DNA from: Streptomyces albireticuli
GTDB lineage: Bacteria; Actinomycetota; Actinomycetes; Streptomycetales; Streptomycetaceae
Direction of reading: 5' to 3'
Length of the DNA stretch: 64,000 nt
NCBI RefSeq assembly: GCF_021228125.1
Contig: NZ_JAJQQS010000007.1
Span: 198,744 to 262,743 of the forward strand
A model generated the notes under the pieces. That model was given only the letters and a program-made list of their open reading frames with translations. It made no database searches and was not told the origin of the DNA. A program made the translations under genes and the position numbers. Within the stretch, counting starts at the first letter, position 1. Each line of letters opens with the position of its first letter. Positions 49,776-59,018 of this stretch are shown here, in pieces.

Positions 49776-50815
49776 CCGAACTCCTCGTCGCGGAGGGCCT
49801 GACCAAGCACTTCCCGATCATGGGCGGCTTCCCCGTCAAGCGGAAGGTCGGGGCGGTCCAGGCCGTGGACGGCATCGATCTGACCGTACGCGCGGGCGAG
49901 AGCTTCGGACTGGTCGGCGAGTCCGGCTGCGGCAAGTCCACGACCGGGCGGCTGCTGACCCGGCTCCTGGAGCCGACCGCCGGCCGGATCACCTATCAGG
50001 GGCAGGACATCACCCACGCCAAGCGCCGGCAGCTCGCCCCCGTCCGCCGCGACATTCAGATGATCTTCCAGGACCCGTACTCCTCGCTCAACCCCCGGCA
50101 GACCGTGGGGAAGATCGTCTCGGGACCGATGGAGATCCACGGCGTCGAGCCCGCCGGCGGCCGGGAGGCCCGCGTCCGGGAGCTCCTGGACATCGTGGGC
50201 CTCAACCCCGAGCACTACAACCGCTTCCCGCACGAGTTCTCCGGCGGCCAGCGGCAGCGCGTCGGGGTCGCCCGGGCGCTGGCCCTGGACCCGAAGATCG
50301 TCGTGGCGGACGAGCCGGTGTCCGCGCTCGACGTCTCCATCCAGGCCCAGGTGGTCAACCTGCTCCAGCGGCTCCAGCGGGAGCTCGGCATCGCGTTCCT
50401 GTTCATCGCCCACGACCTGGCCGTCGTACGGCACTTCTCGCAGCGGGTGGCGGTGATGTACCTGGGGAAGATCGTCGAGGTGGGCGGGCGGGCGGACATC
50501 TACGAGCGGCCCCGGCACCCGTACACGCACGCGCTGCTGTCGGCGGTGCCGGAGGCGTCCGACCTCATGGAGGGACCGGAGGGGGTGCGGCGGGAGCGGA
50601 TCCGGCTAGCCGGGGACGTGCCGTCGCCGATCCTGCCGCCGTCGGGGTGCCGGTTCCGGACGCGGTGCTGGAAGGCGCGGGAGGTGTGCGGCGTGGAGGT
50701 GCCGGCGCTGGTGCGGGCGGAAGGGAGTGCTTCCGGGCATCTGTCGGCATGTCACTTCCCGGAGGCGGTGCCGGTTCTCTCCCCCACCCCGCCCCTTCCC
50801 GGAACCGGGGGCTGA
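49772..50815 (+). CDS. bldKE: Oligopeptide ABC transporter ATPase, DppF type (BldKE-position)
   Basis: A 347-residue ATPase, start MTELLVAEGLTKHFPIMGG. Walker A GLVGESGCGKSTTGRLLTRL, signature FSGGQRQRVGVARAL, Walker B VVADEPVSALDVSIQAQ and C-terminal CRFRTRCWKAREVC. It pairs with the DppD-type subunit as the second nucleotide-binding half. ATG 49772 overlaps the previous stop (ATGA), so the two ATPases are made in equal amounts. It ends the plus-strand operon before a perfect bidirectional hairpin. Confidence 0.88.
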   Translation: MTELLVAEGLTKHFPIMGGFPVKRKVGAVQAVDGIDLTVRAGESFGLVGESGCGKSTTGRLLTRLLEPTAGRITYQGQDITHAKRRQLAPVRRDIQMIFQDPYSSLNPRQTVGKIVSGPMEIHGVEPAGGREARVRELLDIVGLNPEHYNRFPHEFSGGQRQRVGVARALALDPKIVVADEPVSALDVSIQAQVVNLLQRLQRELGIAFLFIAHDLAVVRHFSQRVAVMYLGKIVEVGGRADIYERPRHPYTHALLSAVPEASDLMEGPEGVRRERIRLAGDVPSPILPPSGCRFRTRCWKAREVCGVEVPALVRAEGSASGHLSACHFPEAVPVLSPTPPLPGTGG

Positions 50816-50862
50816 CGCCCCCGGGGCCCCCTTTCCGCGCTGTCGCGCGGTGTCCTCAAGCG

Positions 50863-50890
50863 CCGGGCGGGCTGAGATCAGCCCGCCCGG
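50863..50890. terminator. 13-bp perfect terminator between the two opposed transporter operons
   Basis: 50863-50875 pairs exactly with 50878-50890 around GA. It separates the plus-strand operon (stop 50815) from the minus-strand operon (stop 50922). Confidence 0.8.
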
Positions 50891-50921
50891 TGTCCGGGGA
50901 CCCGGCCCGGCCCGAGGGAGA

Positions 50922-51965
50922 TCACTCCTCCTCGGGCGGGACCACCGACCTCTCCTCCGCGAAGTGGCACGCCGAGGGGTGCGCCGCCGGGCGCGCGCCC
51001 TCCTTGAACCACTCCGGTACCTCCAGCGGCGGCACCACCCGCGCGCACTTCTCCCGGGCCTTCCAGCAGCGCGTGCGGAAGCGGCAGCCGGACGGCGGGT
51101 CTGCCGGGGACGGCACGTCGCCCGCCAGCAGGATGCGCTCGCGCCGCTCACGCGCGCCCGGGTCCGGGACGGGGACCGCCGAGAGCAGGGCCTGGGTGTA
51201 GGGGTGCGTCGGGTGCTCGTAGATCTGGGTGTCCGTGCCGATCTCGGCGAGCCGGCCGAGGTACATCACGGCGACCCGGTCGGAGATGTGCCGCACGACG
51301 GAGAGGTCGTGCGCGATGAAGACGTAGGAGAGCGCGAACTCGTTCTGGAGCCGCTCCAGCAGGTTGACGACCTGGGCCTGCACGGAGACGTCGAGCGCCG
51401 AGACCGGCTCGTCCGCGACGATCACCTCGGGGCGCAGCGCCAGGCCGCGGGCGATGCCGATGCGCTGCCGCTGGCCGCCCGAGAACTGGTGCGGGTAGCG
51501 GTTGATGTATTCGGGGTTGAGGCCGACGACGTCGAGGAGCTCGCGTACCTTCTGCCGCCGGCTGCCCTTGGGCGCGACCTCCGGGTGGATCTCGTACGGC
51601 TCGCCGATGATGTCGCCGACGGTCATCCGGGGGTTGAGGGAGGTGTACGGGTCCTGGAAGACCATCTGGATGTTGCGGCGTACGGCCTTCAGGGCGCGCC
51701 CGGACAGCCGGGTGATGTCCTCGCCCTTGTAGCGGATCTCTCCCGCGGTCGGGCGCTCCAGGTTGACCAGTAGTTTGGCGACCGTCGACTTGCCGCAGCC
51801 GGACTCGCCGACGATACCGAGGGTCTCGCCGCGCCGCAGGTCGAAGGAGACGCCGTCGACGGCCCGGACCGCGCCGACCTGCTTCTTGAAGAGGATCCCC
51901 TGGGTCAGCGGGTAGTGCTTGACGAGGTCCCGCACCTCCAGAATCGCCTCGCCGTCAGCGCTCAT
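50922..51965 (-). CDS. Oligopeptide ABC transporter ATPase, DppF type (second transporter)
   Basis: A 347-residue ATPase that closes the second transporter operon. Walker A is GIVGESGCGKSTVAKLLVNL, signature FSGGQRQRIGIARGL, Walker B VIVADEPVSALDVSVQAQ, and the C-terminal CRFRTRCWKAREKC motif is present. The ATG lies 11 bases inside the preceding DppD gene. Its central 250 residues are almost the same as those of the 56829 gene, so the two ATPases are close paralogues, whereas similarity to the one at 49772 is lower. Confidence 0.87.
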   Translation of the reverse strand: MSADGEAILEVRDLVKHYPLTQGILFKKQVGAVRAVDGVSFDLRRGETLGIVGESGCGKSTVAKLLVNLERPTAGEIRYKGEDITRLSGRALKAVRRNIQMVFQDPYTSLNPRMTVGDIIGEPYEIHPEVAPKGSRRQKVRELLDVVGLNPEYINRYPHQFSGGQRQRIGIARGLALRPEVIVADEPVSALDVSVQAQVVNLLERLQNEFALSYVFIAHDLSVVRHISDRVAVMYLGRLAEIGTDTQIYEHPTHPYTQALLSAVPVPDPGARERRERILLAGDVPSPADPPSGCRFRTRCWKAREKCARVVPPLEVPEWFKEGARPAAHPSACHFAEERSVVPPEEE

Positions 51966-52959
51966 CGAGGGTTTCCTTCCAGAAGTGGCAGGCGCTGGCG
52001 CGGCCGTGGGCGACGGCGAAGAGCGGCGGCCGGTCGGTGCGGCAGATGTCCTGGGCCATGGGGCAGCGCGGGTTGAAGGGGCAGCCGGGCGGGATGGCGG
52101 TCAGGTTGGGCGGCAGGCCCTTGATGGCGTAGAGCTGCCGGCCCTTCTGGTCCAGGCGCGGGATGGAGTCGAGGAGGCCGCGGGTGTAGGGGTGGGCGGG
52201 CGCGGCGTAGAGCTCGTGGACCGGGGCGGTCTCGACGATCCGGCCCGCGTACATCACGGCGATCTTGTCGGCGACGTCCGCGACGACACCCAGGTCATGG
52301 GTGATCAGGATGAGGCCCATGTTGTACTCGCGCTGGAGCTCGGCGAGGAGGTCCATCACCTGCGCCTGCACCGTCACGTCGAGCGCCGTGGTCGGCTCGT
52401 CGGCGATGACGAGGTCGGGTTCCAGGGCCAGCGCCATCGCGATCATGATGCGCTGGCGCATACCGCCGGAGAACTGGTGCGGGTAGTCACCCACCCGGTC
52501 CTTGGCGGCCGGGATGCGCACCCGGTCCATCAGCTGGACGGCCTTGGCCCGGGAGTCCTTGCGGGTCATCCCGTCGTGGACCTCGTACATCTCGGCGAGC
52601 TGGGCGCCGACGCTCATCACGGGGTTGAGGGCGGACAGCGCGTCCTGGAAGATCATCGACATCTTGGCGCCACGGATCCGGCGCCGGGTCTCGGCGCCCA
52701 TGGTGAGCAGGTCCTCGCCGCGGAAGAGGACCTGGCCGCCCGTGATCCGGCCGGGCGGCGAGTCGAGGATGCCCATGACGGCCTGGGCGGTGACCGACTT
52801 GCCCGAGCCGGACTCCCCCAGCACGGCCAGCGTCTCGCCGGGGTCCACGCTGTAGTTGACACCGTTGACGGCCTTGGCGACGCCGTCCCGGGTGTGGAAC
52901 TCCACCTGGAGGTCGCGTACGTCCAGCAGCGTCACCGGCTGGTCTCTCTGGTGCTCCAT
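51955..52959 (-). CDS. Oligopeptide ABC transporter ATPase, DppD type (second transporter)
   Basis: A 334-residue ATPase starting MEHQRDQPVTLLDVRDLQVEF. Walker A VLGESGSGKSVTAQAVMG, signature FSGGMRQRIMIAMAL, Walker B DLVIADEPTTALDVTVQAQ and CPFNPRCPMAQDIC at the end. An 83-base stretch (52223-52305) is identical to the third transporter's gene. It stands 10 bases after the permease stop and overlaps the DppF start. Confidence 0.87.
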   Translation of the reverse strand: MEHQRDQPVTLLDVRDLQVEFHTRDGVAKAVNGVNYSVDPGETLAVLGESGSGKSVTAQAVMGILDSPPGRITGGQVLFRGEDLLTMGAETRRRIRGAKMSMIFQDALSALNPVMSVGAQLAEMYEVHDGMTRKDSRAKAVQLMDRVRIPAAKDRVGDYPHQFSGGMRQRIMIAMALALEPDLVIADEPTTALDVTVQAQVMDLLAELQREYNMGLILITHDLGVVADVADKIAVMYAGRIVETAPVHELYAAPAHPYTRGLLDSIPRLDQKGRQLYAIKGLPPNLTAIPPGCPFNPRCPMAQDICRTDRPPLFAVAHGRASACHFWKETLDER

Positions 52960-52969
52960 CGCCCGCTCC

Positions 52970-53971
52970 TCAGCGCAGCTTGGGGTCGAGGGCGTCGCGC
53001 ACCGCGTCGCCGAGCATGATGAACGCCAGCACCGTGATGCTCAGTGCCCCCGCGGGCCACAGGAGCATGTGCGGGGCGTTGCGGATCTGGACGGAGGCGT
53101 TGGAGATGTCGATGCCCCAGGAGACGGTGGGCGGTTTGAGGCCCACGCCCACGAACGACAGCGTCGCCTCCAGGGCGATGTAGGTGCCGAGGGCGATGGT
53201 GGCCACGACGATGACCGGGGCCACCGCGTTGGGCGCGATGTGCCGGAGCAGCATCCGTTTGTTGCCCGCGCCGAGCGCCCGCGCGGCCTGGACGTAGTCG
53301 TTCTGTTTGGCGGTGACGACGGAGCCGCGGGCGATGCGGGAGATCTGCGGCCAGCCGAGCAGCACGATGAAGCCGACGACGGGCCAGACCGAGCCGCTGG
53401 TGACGACGGAGAGGAAGACGAGTCCGCCGAGGATGATGGGGATGCCGAAGAAGATGTCGGCGATCCGGGAGAGCAGCGCGTCCCACCAGCCGCCGAAGAA
53501 TCCGGCCAGCCCGCCGAGGACGCTGCCGAGCAGGGTGGCCCCGGCGGTCGCGCAGATGCCGACGGCGATGGAGGCCCGCGCCCCGTGCACCGTACGGGTG
53601 TAGACGTCGCAGCCCTGGGTGTCGTAGCCGAAGGGGTGGCCGGGCTGGGAGCCCTCCTGGGCCTTGGCGAGGTCGCACTGGAGGGGGTTTCCGCTCGCGA
53701 TCAGGCCGGGCCAGATCGCGATCAGCACCAGGAAGACGATGACCAGCGCGGAGACTACGAAGACGGGGTTGCGCCGCAGGTCGTGCCAGGCGTCGGACCA
53801 GAGGCTGCGGGACTTTCCGCTGCCGGGGACGCCGGGCTGCGGTCCCTCGTCCAGGCTGCGGGCGTCCCCGGTGGCCAGGGTCATCGCACCGCCGTCGCCG
53901 GGGGTGATGGCGTCCATCGCGGGCCGGGGATCCGCGGCGCGCGGGTCCCCGTGGGGCTCGGGCTCAGGCAT
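52970..53971 (-). CDS. Oligopeptide ABC transporter permease, DppC type (second transporter)
   Basis: A 333-residue permease. A cytosolic N-terminal tail of 70 residues rich in Asp, Pro and Gly precedes the first helix (FVVSALVIVFLVLIAIWPGL). The coupling loop is NDYVQAARALGAGNKRMLLRH. The extracytoplasmic loop LQCDLAKAQEGSQPGHPFGYDTQGCD contains two cysteines that could pair. The ATG start overlaps the end of the DppB gene by 8 bases. Confidence 0.87.
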   Translation of the reverse strand: MPEPEPHGDPRAADPRPAMDAITPGDGGAMTLATGDARSLDEGPQPGVPGSGKSRSLWSDAWHDLRRNPVFVVSALVIVFLVLIAIWPGLIASGNPLQCDLAKAQEGSQPGHPFGYDTQGCDVYTRTVHGARASIAVGICATAGATLLGSVLGGLAGFFGGWWDALLSRIADIFFGIPIILGGLVFLSVVTSGSVWPVVGFIVLLGWPQISRIARGSVVTAKQNDYVQAARALGAGNKRMLLRHIAPNAVAPVIVVATIALGTYIALEATLSFVGVGLKPPTVSWGIDISNASVQIRNAPHMLLWPAGALSITVLAFIMLGDAVRDALDPKLR

Positions 53972-54887
53972 AGCGGATCCTCGGGTCGAGCACGGCGTAG
54001 AGGAGGTCGACGAGCAGGTTCGCCAGCAGGAAGACGATGACGAGGATGGTCACGAAGCCGACGACGGTGGGCGAGTTCTGCCGGAGGATGCCCTGGTAGA
54101 GCTGGTAGCCGACGCCGTGGATGTTGAAGATCCGCTCGGTGACGATGGCGCCGCCCATCAGCGCGCCGACGTCGGTGCCGATGAAGGTGACGACGGGGAT
54201 GAGGGAGTTGCGCAGCAGGTGCCGGGTGACGACCCGGTGGCGTGGCAGGCCCTTGGCGACGGCCGTGCGGATGTAGTCGGCGCGGGAGTTCTCGGCGATG
54301 GTGGTGCGGGTCAGCCGGGTGACGTAGGCGAGCGAGGTCAGGGCGAGCACGACGCCCGGCAGGATCAGCTCGTCGAAGGGCGCGTAGGGCGAGACGGCCG
54401 GGGTGACGGCGCCCCACTTCACGCCGATGAGGAACTGGAGCACATAGCCGCTGACGAAGGTCGGGATGGAGACCACGATCAGGGTGAGCAGCAGGACGGT
54501 GGTGTCCACCGAGCGGCCGCGCCGCAGCCCGCTGAGGACGCCGAGGACGATGCCCACGACGACCTCGAAGAGGAGGGCGACGAGGGTGAGGCGCAGGGTC
54601 ACCGGGAAGGCGCTCGCCATCAGCTCGGTGACCTTCTGCCCGTTGAAGGCGGTGCCGAAGTCACCGGTGAGGATCTGCCCCATGTAGTGCAGGTACTGCT
54701 TCCACAGCGGCTCGTCGAGGTAGAGCTCCTTGCGGATCCGCGCGGCGGTCGCGGGGTCGGGCGCCTTGTCGCCGAAGAGCGCGGCGACGGGGTCGCCCAG
54801 GGCGTAGACCATGAAGAAGATCAGGAAGGTGCTGCCGATGAACACCGGGATCATCTGGAGCAGCCGCCGGATCACATACCGTCCCAT
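53964..54887 (-). CDS. Oligopeptide ABC transporter permease, DppB type (second transporter)
   Basis: A 307-residue permease starting MGRYVIRRLLQMIPVFIGST with the first helix at once. The coupling loop is RADYIRTAVAKGLPRHRVVTRHLL. It forms the channel with the DppC-type protein encoded next. It is 71 bases after the binding-protein gene and overlaps the DppC gene by 8 bases. It differs from the third transporter's counterpart mainly in the extracytoplasmic loops (TPAVSPYAPFDELILPG). Confidence 0.87.
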   Translation of the reverse strand: MGRYVIRRLLQMIPVFIGSTFLIFFMVYALGDPVAALFGDKAPDPATAARIRKELYLDEPLWKQYLHYMGQILTGDFGTAFNGQKVTELMASAFPVTLRLTLVALLFEVVVGIVLGVLSGLRRGRSVDTTVLLLTLIVVSIPTFVSGYVLQFLIGVKWGAVTPAVSPYAPFDELILPGVVLALTSLAYVTRLTRTTIAENSRADYIRTAVAKGLPRHRVVTRHLLRNSLIPVVTFIGTDVGALMGGAIVTERIFNIHGVGYQLYQGILRQNSPTVVGFVTILVIVFLLANLLVDLLYAVLDPRIRYA

Positions 54888-54958
54888 GGGGGCTCCGGGG
54901 GTTCACGGGGGTTCGCGTGGGGGCCGCCGGCGCGGTGCCGGCTCCCCCGGTTGACGGG

Positions 54959-56581
54959 TCAGCCGACCTTGATCTGCTCGTAGACCGGGACGCTGAAGGG
55001 GTTGAGCGTGACGTCGGAGATCCGGCTGGAGTAGCCGGCGCTGCCGTTCTGGTACCAGAGCGGGATGGCGGGCATCTGCGCGGCGAGGATCCGCTCCGCC
55101 TCCTGGAACTTCGCGTTCGCCTTGTCCTGCGAGTTCTCGGCGTTGGCCTCGTCGACGAGCTTGTCGAACTGCGGGTCGCTGAACTTCCCGTAGTTGGAGG
55201 AGGCGTCGGTGTAGTAGAGGGGCTGGAGGAAGTTCTGGATCAGTGGGTAGTCCATCTGCCAGCCGGAGCGGAAGGGGCCGGTCAGCCGCTGGTTCGACTG
55301 CTGGTTGCGGAAGTCGGCGAAGGTGCCGATGGGGTTGACGGTGCAGGCCTTGTCCTGGCCGAGGGCGTTGTTGACGCTGTTGCAGACGGCGTCCATCCAG
55401 ACCCGGTGGGAGCCGGTGTCGACGTTGGAGGTGAGGGTGACCCTGCCGCCCGGCAGCCCGCCGCCCTCCTCGATCAGCTTCTTCGCGGCGGAGGCGTCGT
55501 AGCGGCAGGCGTCGCCGCACAGGCCGCCCTTGTAGCCGCCCTTGTCGCCGAGGGCCGGTGAGGTCCAGTCGGTGGCGGGCGTCCGGGTCTTCCGGTAGAT
55601 CTGGTCGGTGATCTGGTCGCGGTTGATCGCCATGGAAAGGCCCCTGCGGACCTTCTCCATGCCGCTCCCGGCCCACTTCTCGTCGTACATCGGGAAGGCC
55701 AGGGTCTGGATGATGCCGGCCGGCTGGTTGATGTAGCGGTCGCCGAGGTCCTTCCTGACGTTCTTCAGCTGGGCGCTCGGGATGTCGTCGACGAGGTCGA
55801 GGTTGCCGGCCTGGAGGTCGGTGTACGCGGTGTTGTTGTCGGTGTAGACGCGCAGTTCCACGCCGTCGTTGCGGGCCTTGTCCTCGCCGGGGTAGCCCTC
55901 CCACTTGCGCAGCCGCATCGACGAGCCCCGCTGGTAGGACTCGATGCCGTACGGGCCGTTGCCGACGGGTTTCTTCAGCCATGCCTCGTGGTCGTCGAAG
56001 AAGGCCCTGGGGAGCGGGACATAGGCGGTGTAGCCGAGGGTGTCGGGCCAGGTGGAGAACTTGGTCCGCAGCCTGGCGGTGAAGGTGCGATCGTCCTTGA
56101 CGGTGAGGCCGGAGAGGGTCTTCGCGGTCGGGGAGCCGTCGTCGGGGTGGACCTTGTCGTAGCCGTCGATGTACTCGAAGAAGGAGGCGTTCTTCTGTTT
56201 GTTGTCGACGAGCGCGGCGTAGTTCCAGGCGTCCACGAAGGAGTGGGAGGTGATCTTCTCGCCGTTGCTGAAGGTCCAGCCGTCCTTGAGAGTGATGGTG
56301 AAGTTCTGCTGGTCGGTGGTGTCGATCTTCTCGGCGAGCATGTTCTCGGCGGCGCCGGTGCGGGGGTCGTAGCGCTTGAGCCCCCGGAAGACCATGGAGA
56401 GCACCTTGCCGCCCTGGACCTCGTTGGTGTTGGCGGGCTCCAGCTGGTTCTGCGGGTCCCCCCAGGAGGCGCGCACCAGCCCGGCCTCGTCGCCACCCCC
56501 GCCGCCGCAGCCCGCGGCGGTGCCGGCCAGGGCCGCGGACAGCACGCAGGCGGCCCACCTGGCCCGCACGGCTCCGCGCAT
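54959..56581 (-). CDS. Oligopeptide-binding lipoprotein (second transporter)
   Basis: A 540-residue SBP_bac_5 protein. The signal peptide MRGAVRARWAACVLSAALAG ends in AAGC, the lipobox. Family marks are LEPANTNEVQGGKVLSMVFRG, WTFSNGEKITSHSFVDAWNY and a NGPYGIESYQRGSSM pocket loop. The start ATG 56581 follows GAGGAGG at seven bases. A long frame to 56611 lacks this site. It is the first gene of the second transporter and is diverged from the third transporter's binding protein, so the peptides handled probably differ. Confidence 0.88.
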   Translation of the reverse strand: MRGAVRARWAACVLSAALAGTAAGCGGGGGDEAGLVRASWGDPQNQLEPANTNEVQGGKVLSMVFRGLKRYDPRTGAAENMLAEKIDTTDQQNFTITLKDGWTFSNGEKITSHSFVDAWNYAALVDNKQKNASFFEYIDGYDKVHPDDGSPTAKTLSGLTVKDDRTFTARLRTKFSTWPDTLGYTAYVPLPRAFFDDHEAWLKKPVGNGPYGIESYQRGSSMRLRKWEGYPGEDKARNDGVELRVYTDNNTAYTDLQAGNLDLVDDIPSAQLKNVRKDLGDRYINQPAGIIQTLAFPMYDEKWAGSGMEKVRRGLSMAINRDQITDQIYRKTRTPATDWTSPALGDKGGYKGGLCGDACRYDASAAKKLIEEGGGLPGGRVTLTSNVDTGSHRVWMDAVCNSVNNALGQDKACTVNPIGTFADFRNQQSNQRLTGPFRSGWQMDYPLIQNFLQPLYYTDASSNYGKFSDPQFDKLVDEANAENSQDKANAKFQEAERILAAQMPAIPLWYQNGSAGYSSRISDVTLNPFSVPVYEQIKVG

Positions 56582-56740
56582 GGAGTGCCTCCTCAAGGTC
56601 CCAAGTCCCACTTAGGCCCAAATAACACCCCATTCGGTGACACTCTGCATCTTTATGGCCGCTGTTTGTGCGCGTCCGGAGGCAGAAACCGCCCGGATGA
56701 CTGAGCGTGAAGGGGCACCGGCGCCGCGCCCGGAACGCCG

Positions 56741-56776
56741 AAGGGGCGCCCGGACCGAACGGCCCGGACGCCCCTT
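56741..56776 (-). terminator. Hairpin between the second and third transporter operons
   Basis: An 8-bp stem (56741-56748 with 56769-56776) plus an imperfect inner stem. It lies downstream of the third operon's last stop (56829) on the minus strand. Confidence 0.55.
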
Positions 56777-56828
56777 CCTCACGCTCGTACGCGCGTGCGT
56801 ACGCACGCGCCCCTCACGTCATGTCACG

Positions 56829-57956
56829 TCACGCCGCGTGCACGACGTCCCGCTCCTCGGCGAAGTGGCACGCCGAATCGTGCGCCGCGAGGGTCTTCTT
56901 GCCGGCGAAGACCTCGGGCACCGCCAGCAGCGGCACCTCTTCGGCGCACTTGTCCTGCGCCTTCCAGCAGCGCGTGCGGAAGCGGCAGCCGGACGGCGGG
57001 TTGGCCGGGGAGGGCACGTCACCGGTGAGGATGATGCGCTCCCGGCCCTCTCGGGCGGCCGGGTCGGGGACCGGGACGGCCGACAGCAGCGCCTGGGTGT
57101 AGGGGTGCGTCGGGTGGTCGTAGATCTCCGAGTCCGTACCGATCTCGGCCATCTTGCCCAGGTACATCACGCCGACCCGGTCGGAGATGTGCCGGACGAT
57201 GGACAGGTCGTGCGCGATGAAGACGTAGGAGAGCTCGAACTCGTTCTGGAGCTTCTCCATCAGGTTGATCACCTGCGCCTGCACCGAGACGTCCAGCGCC
57301 GAGACCGGCTCGTCGCAGATGATGACCTCGGGGTTGAGCGCCAGGCCGCGGGCGATGCCGATGCGCTGCCGCTGACCGCCCGAGAACTGGTGCGGGTACC
57401 GGTTGATGTACTCCGGGTTCAGGCCCACGACGTCCAGCAGCTCCTGGACGCGCTTGCGCCGGTCGCCCTTGGGCGCCACCTCGGGGTGGATGTCGAAGGG
57501 CTCGCCGATGATGTCACCGACGGTCATCCGGGGGTTGAGCGAGGTGTAAGGGTCCTGGAAGACCATCTGGATGTTGCGGCGTACGGCCTTCAGCGCGCGC
57601 CCGGACAGCTTGGTGATGTCCTGGCCCTTGTAGAAGACCTCGCCGGACGTCGCCGTCTCCAGCGTCATCAGCAGCTTGGCGACCGTGGACTTGCCGCAGC
57701 CGGACTCGCCGACGATGCCGAGGGTCTCGCCCTTGTAGAGGTCGAAGGAGACCCCGTCGACGGCCTTGACCGCGCCGATCTGCTTCTTGAAGAGGATCCC
57801 CTGCGTCAGCGGGAAGTGCTTGACGAGGTTGCGGACCTGGAGGATCGGCTCACCGCGGTCGACGGGGGCGTCGAGCACGGCCTCGACCTCGGCGGTCGTC
57901 TCGGCCGTCGACGGGACCACGTCGGAGACCTCTTCGTTCTTGGCGGTCTCAGCCAT
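56829..57956 (-). CDS. Oligopeptide ABC transporter ATPase, DppF type (third transporter)
   Basis: A 375-residue ATPase. Besides the Walker A GIVGESGCGKSTVAKLLMTL, signature FSGGQRQRIGIARGL and CRFRTRCWKAQDKC motifs it has a 36-residue acidic Ala/Thr/Val-rich N-terminal extension (MAETAKNEEVSDVVPS) absent from the paralogues. ATG 57956 overlaps the DppD gene by eight bases. A frame running to 58094 is a shadow of that gene. Confidence 0.87.
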   Translation of the reverse strand: MAETAKNEEVSDVVPSTAETTAEVEAVLDAPVDRGEPILQVRNLVKHFPLTQGILFKKQIGAVKAVDGVSFDLYKGETLGIVGESGCGKSTVAKLLMTLETATSGEVFYKGQDITKLSGRALKAVRRNIQMVFQDPYTSLNPRMTVGDIIGEPFDIHPEVAPKGDRRKRVQELLDVVGLNPEYINRYPHQFSGGQRQRIGIARGLALNPEVIICDEPVSALDVSVQAQVINLMEKLQNEFELSYVFIAHDLSIVRHISDRVGVMYLGKMAEIGTDSEIYDHPTHPYTQALLSAVPVPDPAAREGRERIILTGDVPSPANPPSGCRFRTRCWKAQDKCAEEVPLLAVPEVFAGKKTLAAHDSACHFAEERDVVHAA

Positions 57957-59007
57957 GGATCGTCTCCTTCCAGAAGTGGCAGGCGCTTCCACGTCCGGCA
58001 AGCGGAGCGCCGTCCCGCTCGGTGACCGGCGCCAGGGCCGGCGTCTCGGTGCGGCAGATGTCCTGGGCCTTGGGGCAGCGCGGGTTGAAGGCACAGCCCG
58101 AGGGGATGTTCAGCAGGTTGGGCGGCAGACCCTTGATCGCGTAGAGCTCCTGGCCCTTCTGGTCCAGGCGCGGGATCGAGTCCAGCAGACCACGCGTGTA
58201 CGGGTGCGCCGGGCGCTGGTACAGCTCGTCCACGGGGGCGGTCTCGACGATCCGGCCCGCGTACATCACGGCGATCTTGTCGGCGACGTCCGCGACGACA
58301 CCCAGGTCATGGGTGATGAGGATGAGGCCCATGTTGTACTCGCGCTGGAGCTCGGCCAGCAGATCCATCACCTGCGCCTGCACCGTCACGTCGAGCGCCG
58401 TGGTCGGCTCGTCCGCGATGATCAGGTCCGGCTCCAGGGCCAGCGCCATCGCGATCATGATGCGCTGGCGCATACCGCCCGAGAACTGGTGCGGGTAGTC
58501 GTCGACCCGCTCCTTGGCGGCCGGGATGCGCACCCGGTCCATCAGCTCGACGGCCTTGGCCTTGGCCTCCTTCTTGGAGAGGCCCTGGTGGACGCGGTAC
58601 ATCTCGCCCAGCTGGTAGCCGACGCTGAGCACAGGGTTCAGCGAGGACAGGGCGTCCTGGAAGATCATGGCGATCTTGCTGCCCCGGAGCTTCCGGCGCT
58701 CCTCGGCGGACATCTTCAGCATGTCCTGGCCGCGGAAGAGGATCTCGCCCTGCGGGATCCTGCCGGGCGGCATGTCCAGGATGCCCATGATCGCCTGAGC
58801 GGTCACGGACTTTCCGGAGCCGGACTCGCCGAGCACGGCGAGGGTCTCGCCGGCGTTCACCGAGTAGTTGACGCCGTTGACGGCCTTGGCGACGCCGTCC
58901 CGGGTGTGGAACTCCACGTGCAGGTCACGGACTTGCAGCAGCGGGGTGCCGTCGCCGTCCGCCGCCCGGGGTTCGGGGACGTTCGCGGTCTTCTCCATGG
59001 TGGTCAC
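57949..59007 (-). CDS. Oligopeptide ABC transporter ATPase, DppD type (third transporter)
   Basis: A 352-residue ATPase starting at GTG 59007 with GAGGGAGG five bases upstream (ATG 58998 is an alternative). Walker A VLGESGSGKSVTAQAIMG, signature FSGGMRQRIMIAMAL, Walker B DLIIADEPTTALDVTVQAQ and C-terminal CAFNPRCPKAQDIC. Large parts are identical at DNA level with the second transporter's DppD gene. It is followed by the DppF gene with an 8-base overlap. Confidence 0.87.
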   Translation of the reverse strand: MTTMEKTANVPEPRAADGDGTPLLQVRDLHVEFHTRDGVAKAVNGVNYSVNAGETLAVLGESGSGKSVTAQAIMGILDMPPGRIPQGEILFRGQDMLKMSAEERRKLRGSKIAMIFQDALSSLNPVLSVGYQLGEMYRVHQGLSKKEAKAKAVELMDRVRIPAAKERVDDYPHQFSGGMRQRIMIAMALALEPDLIIADEPTTALDVTVQAQVMDLLAELQREYNMGLILITHDLGVVADVADKIAVMYAGRIVETAPVDELYQRPAHPYTRGLLDSIPRLDQKGQELYAIKGLPPNLLNIPSGCAFNPRCPKAQDICRTETPALAPVTERDGAPLAGRGSACHFWKETIHG

Positions 59008-59018
59008 GTACGCCTCCC

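Noticed and set aside
44777..50815. Horizontally acquired island
   Set aside because: Base composition and codon use are like the neighbours. There is no integrase, tRNA or flanking repeat, and the order resembles the native bldK locus.
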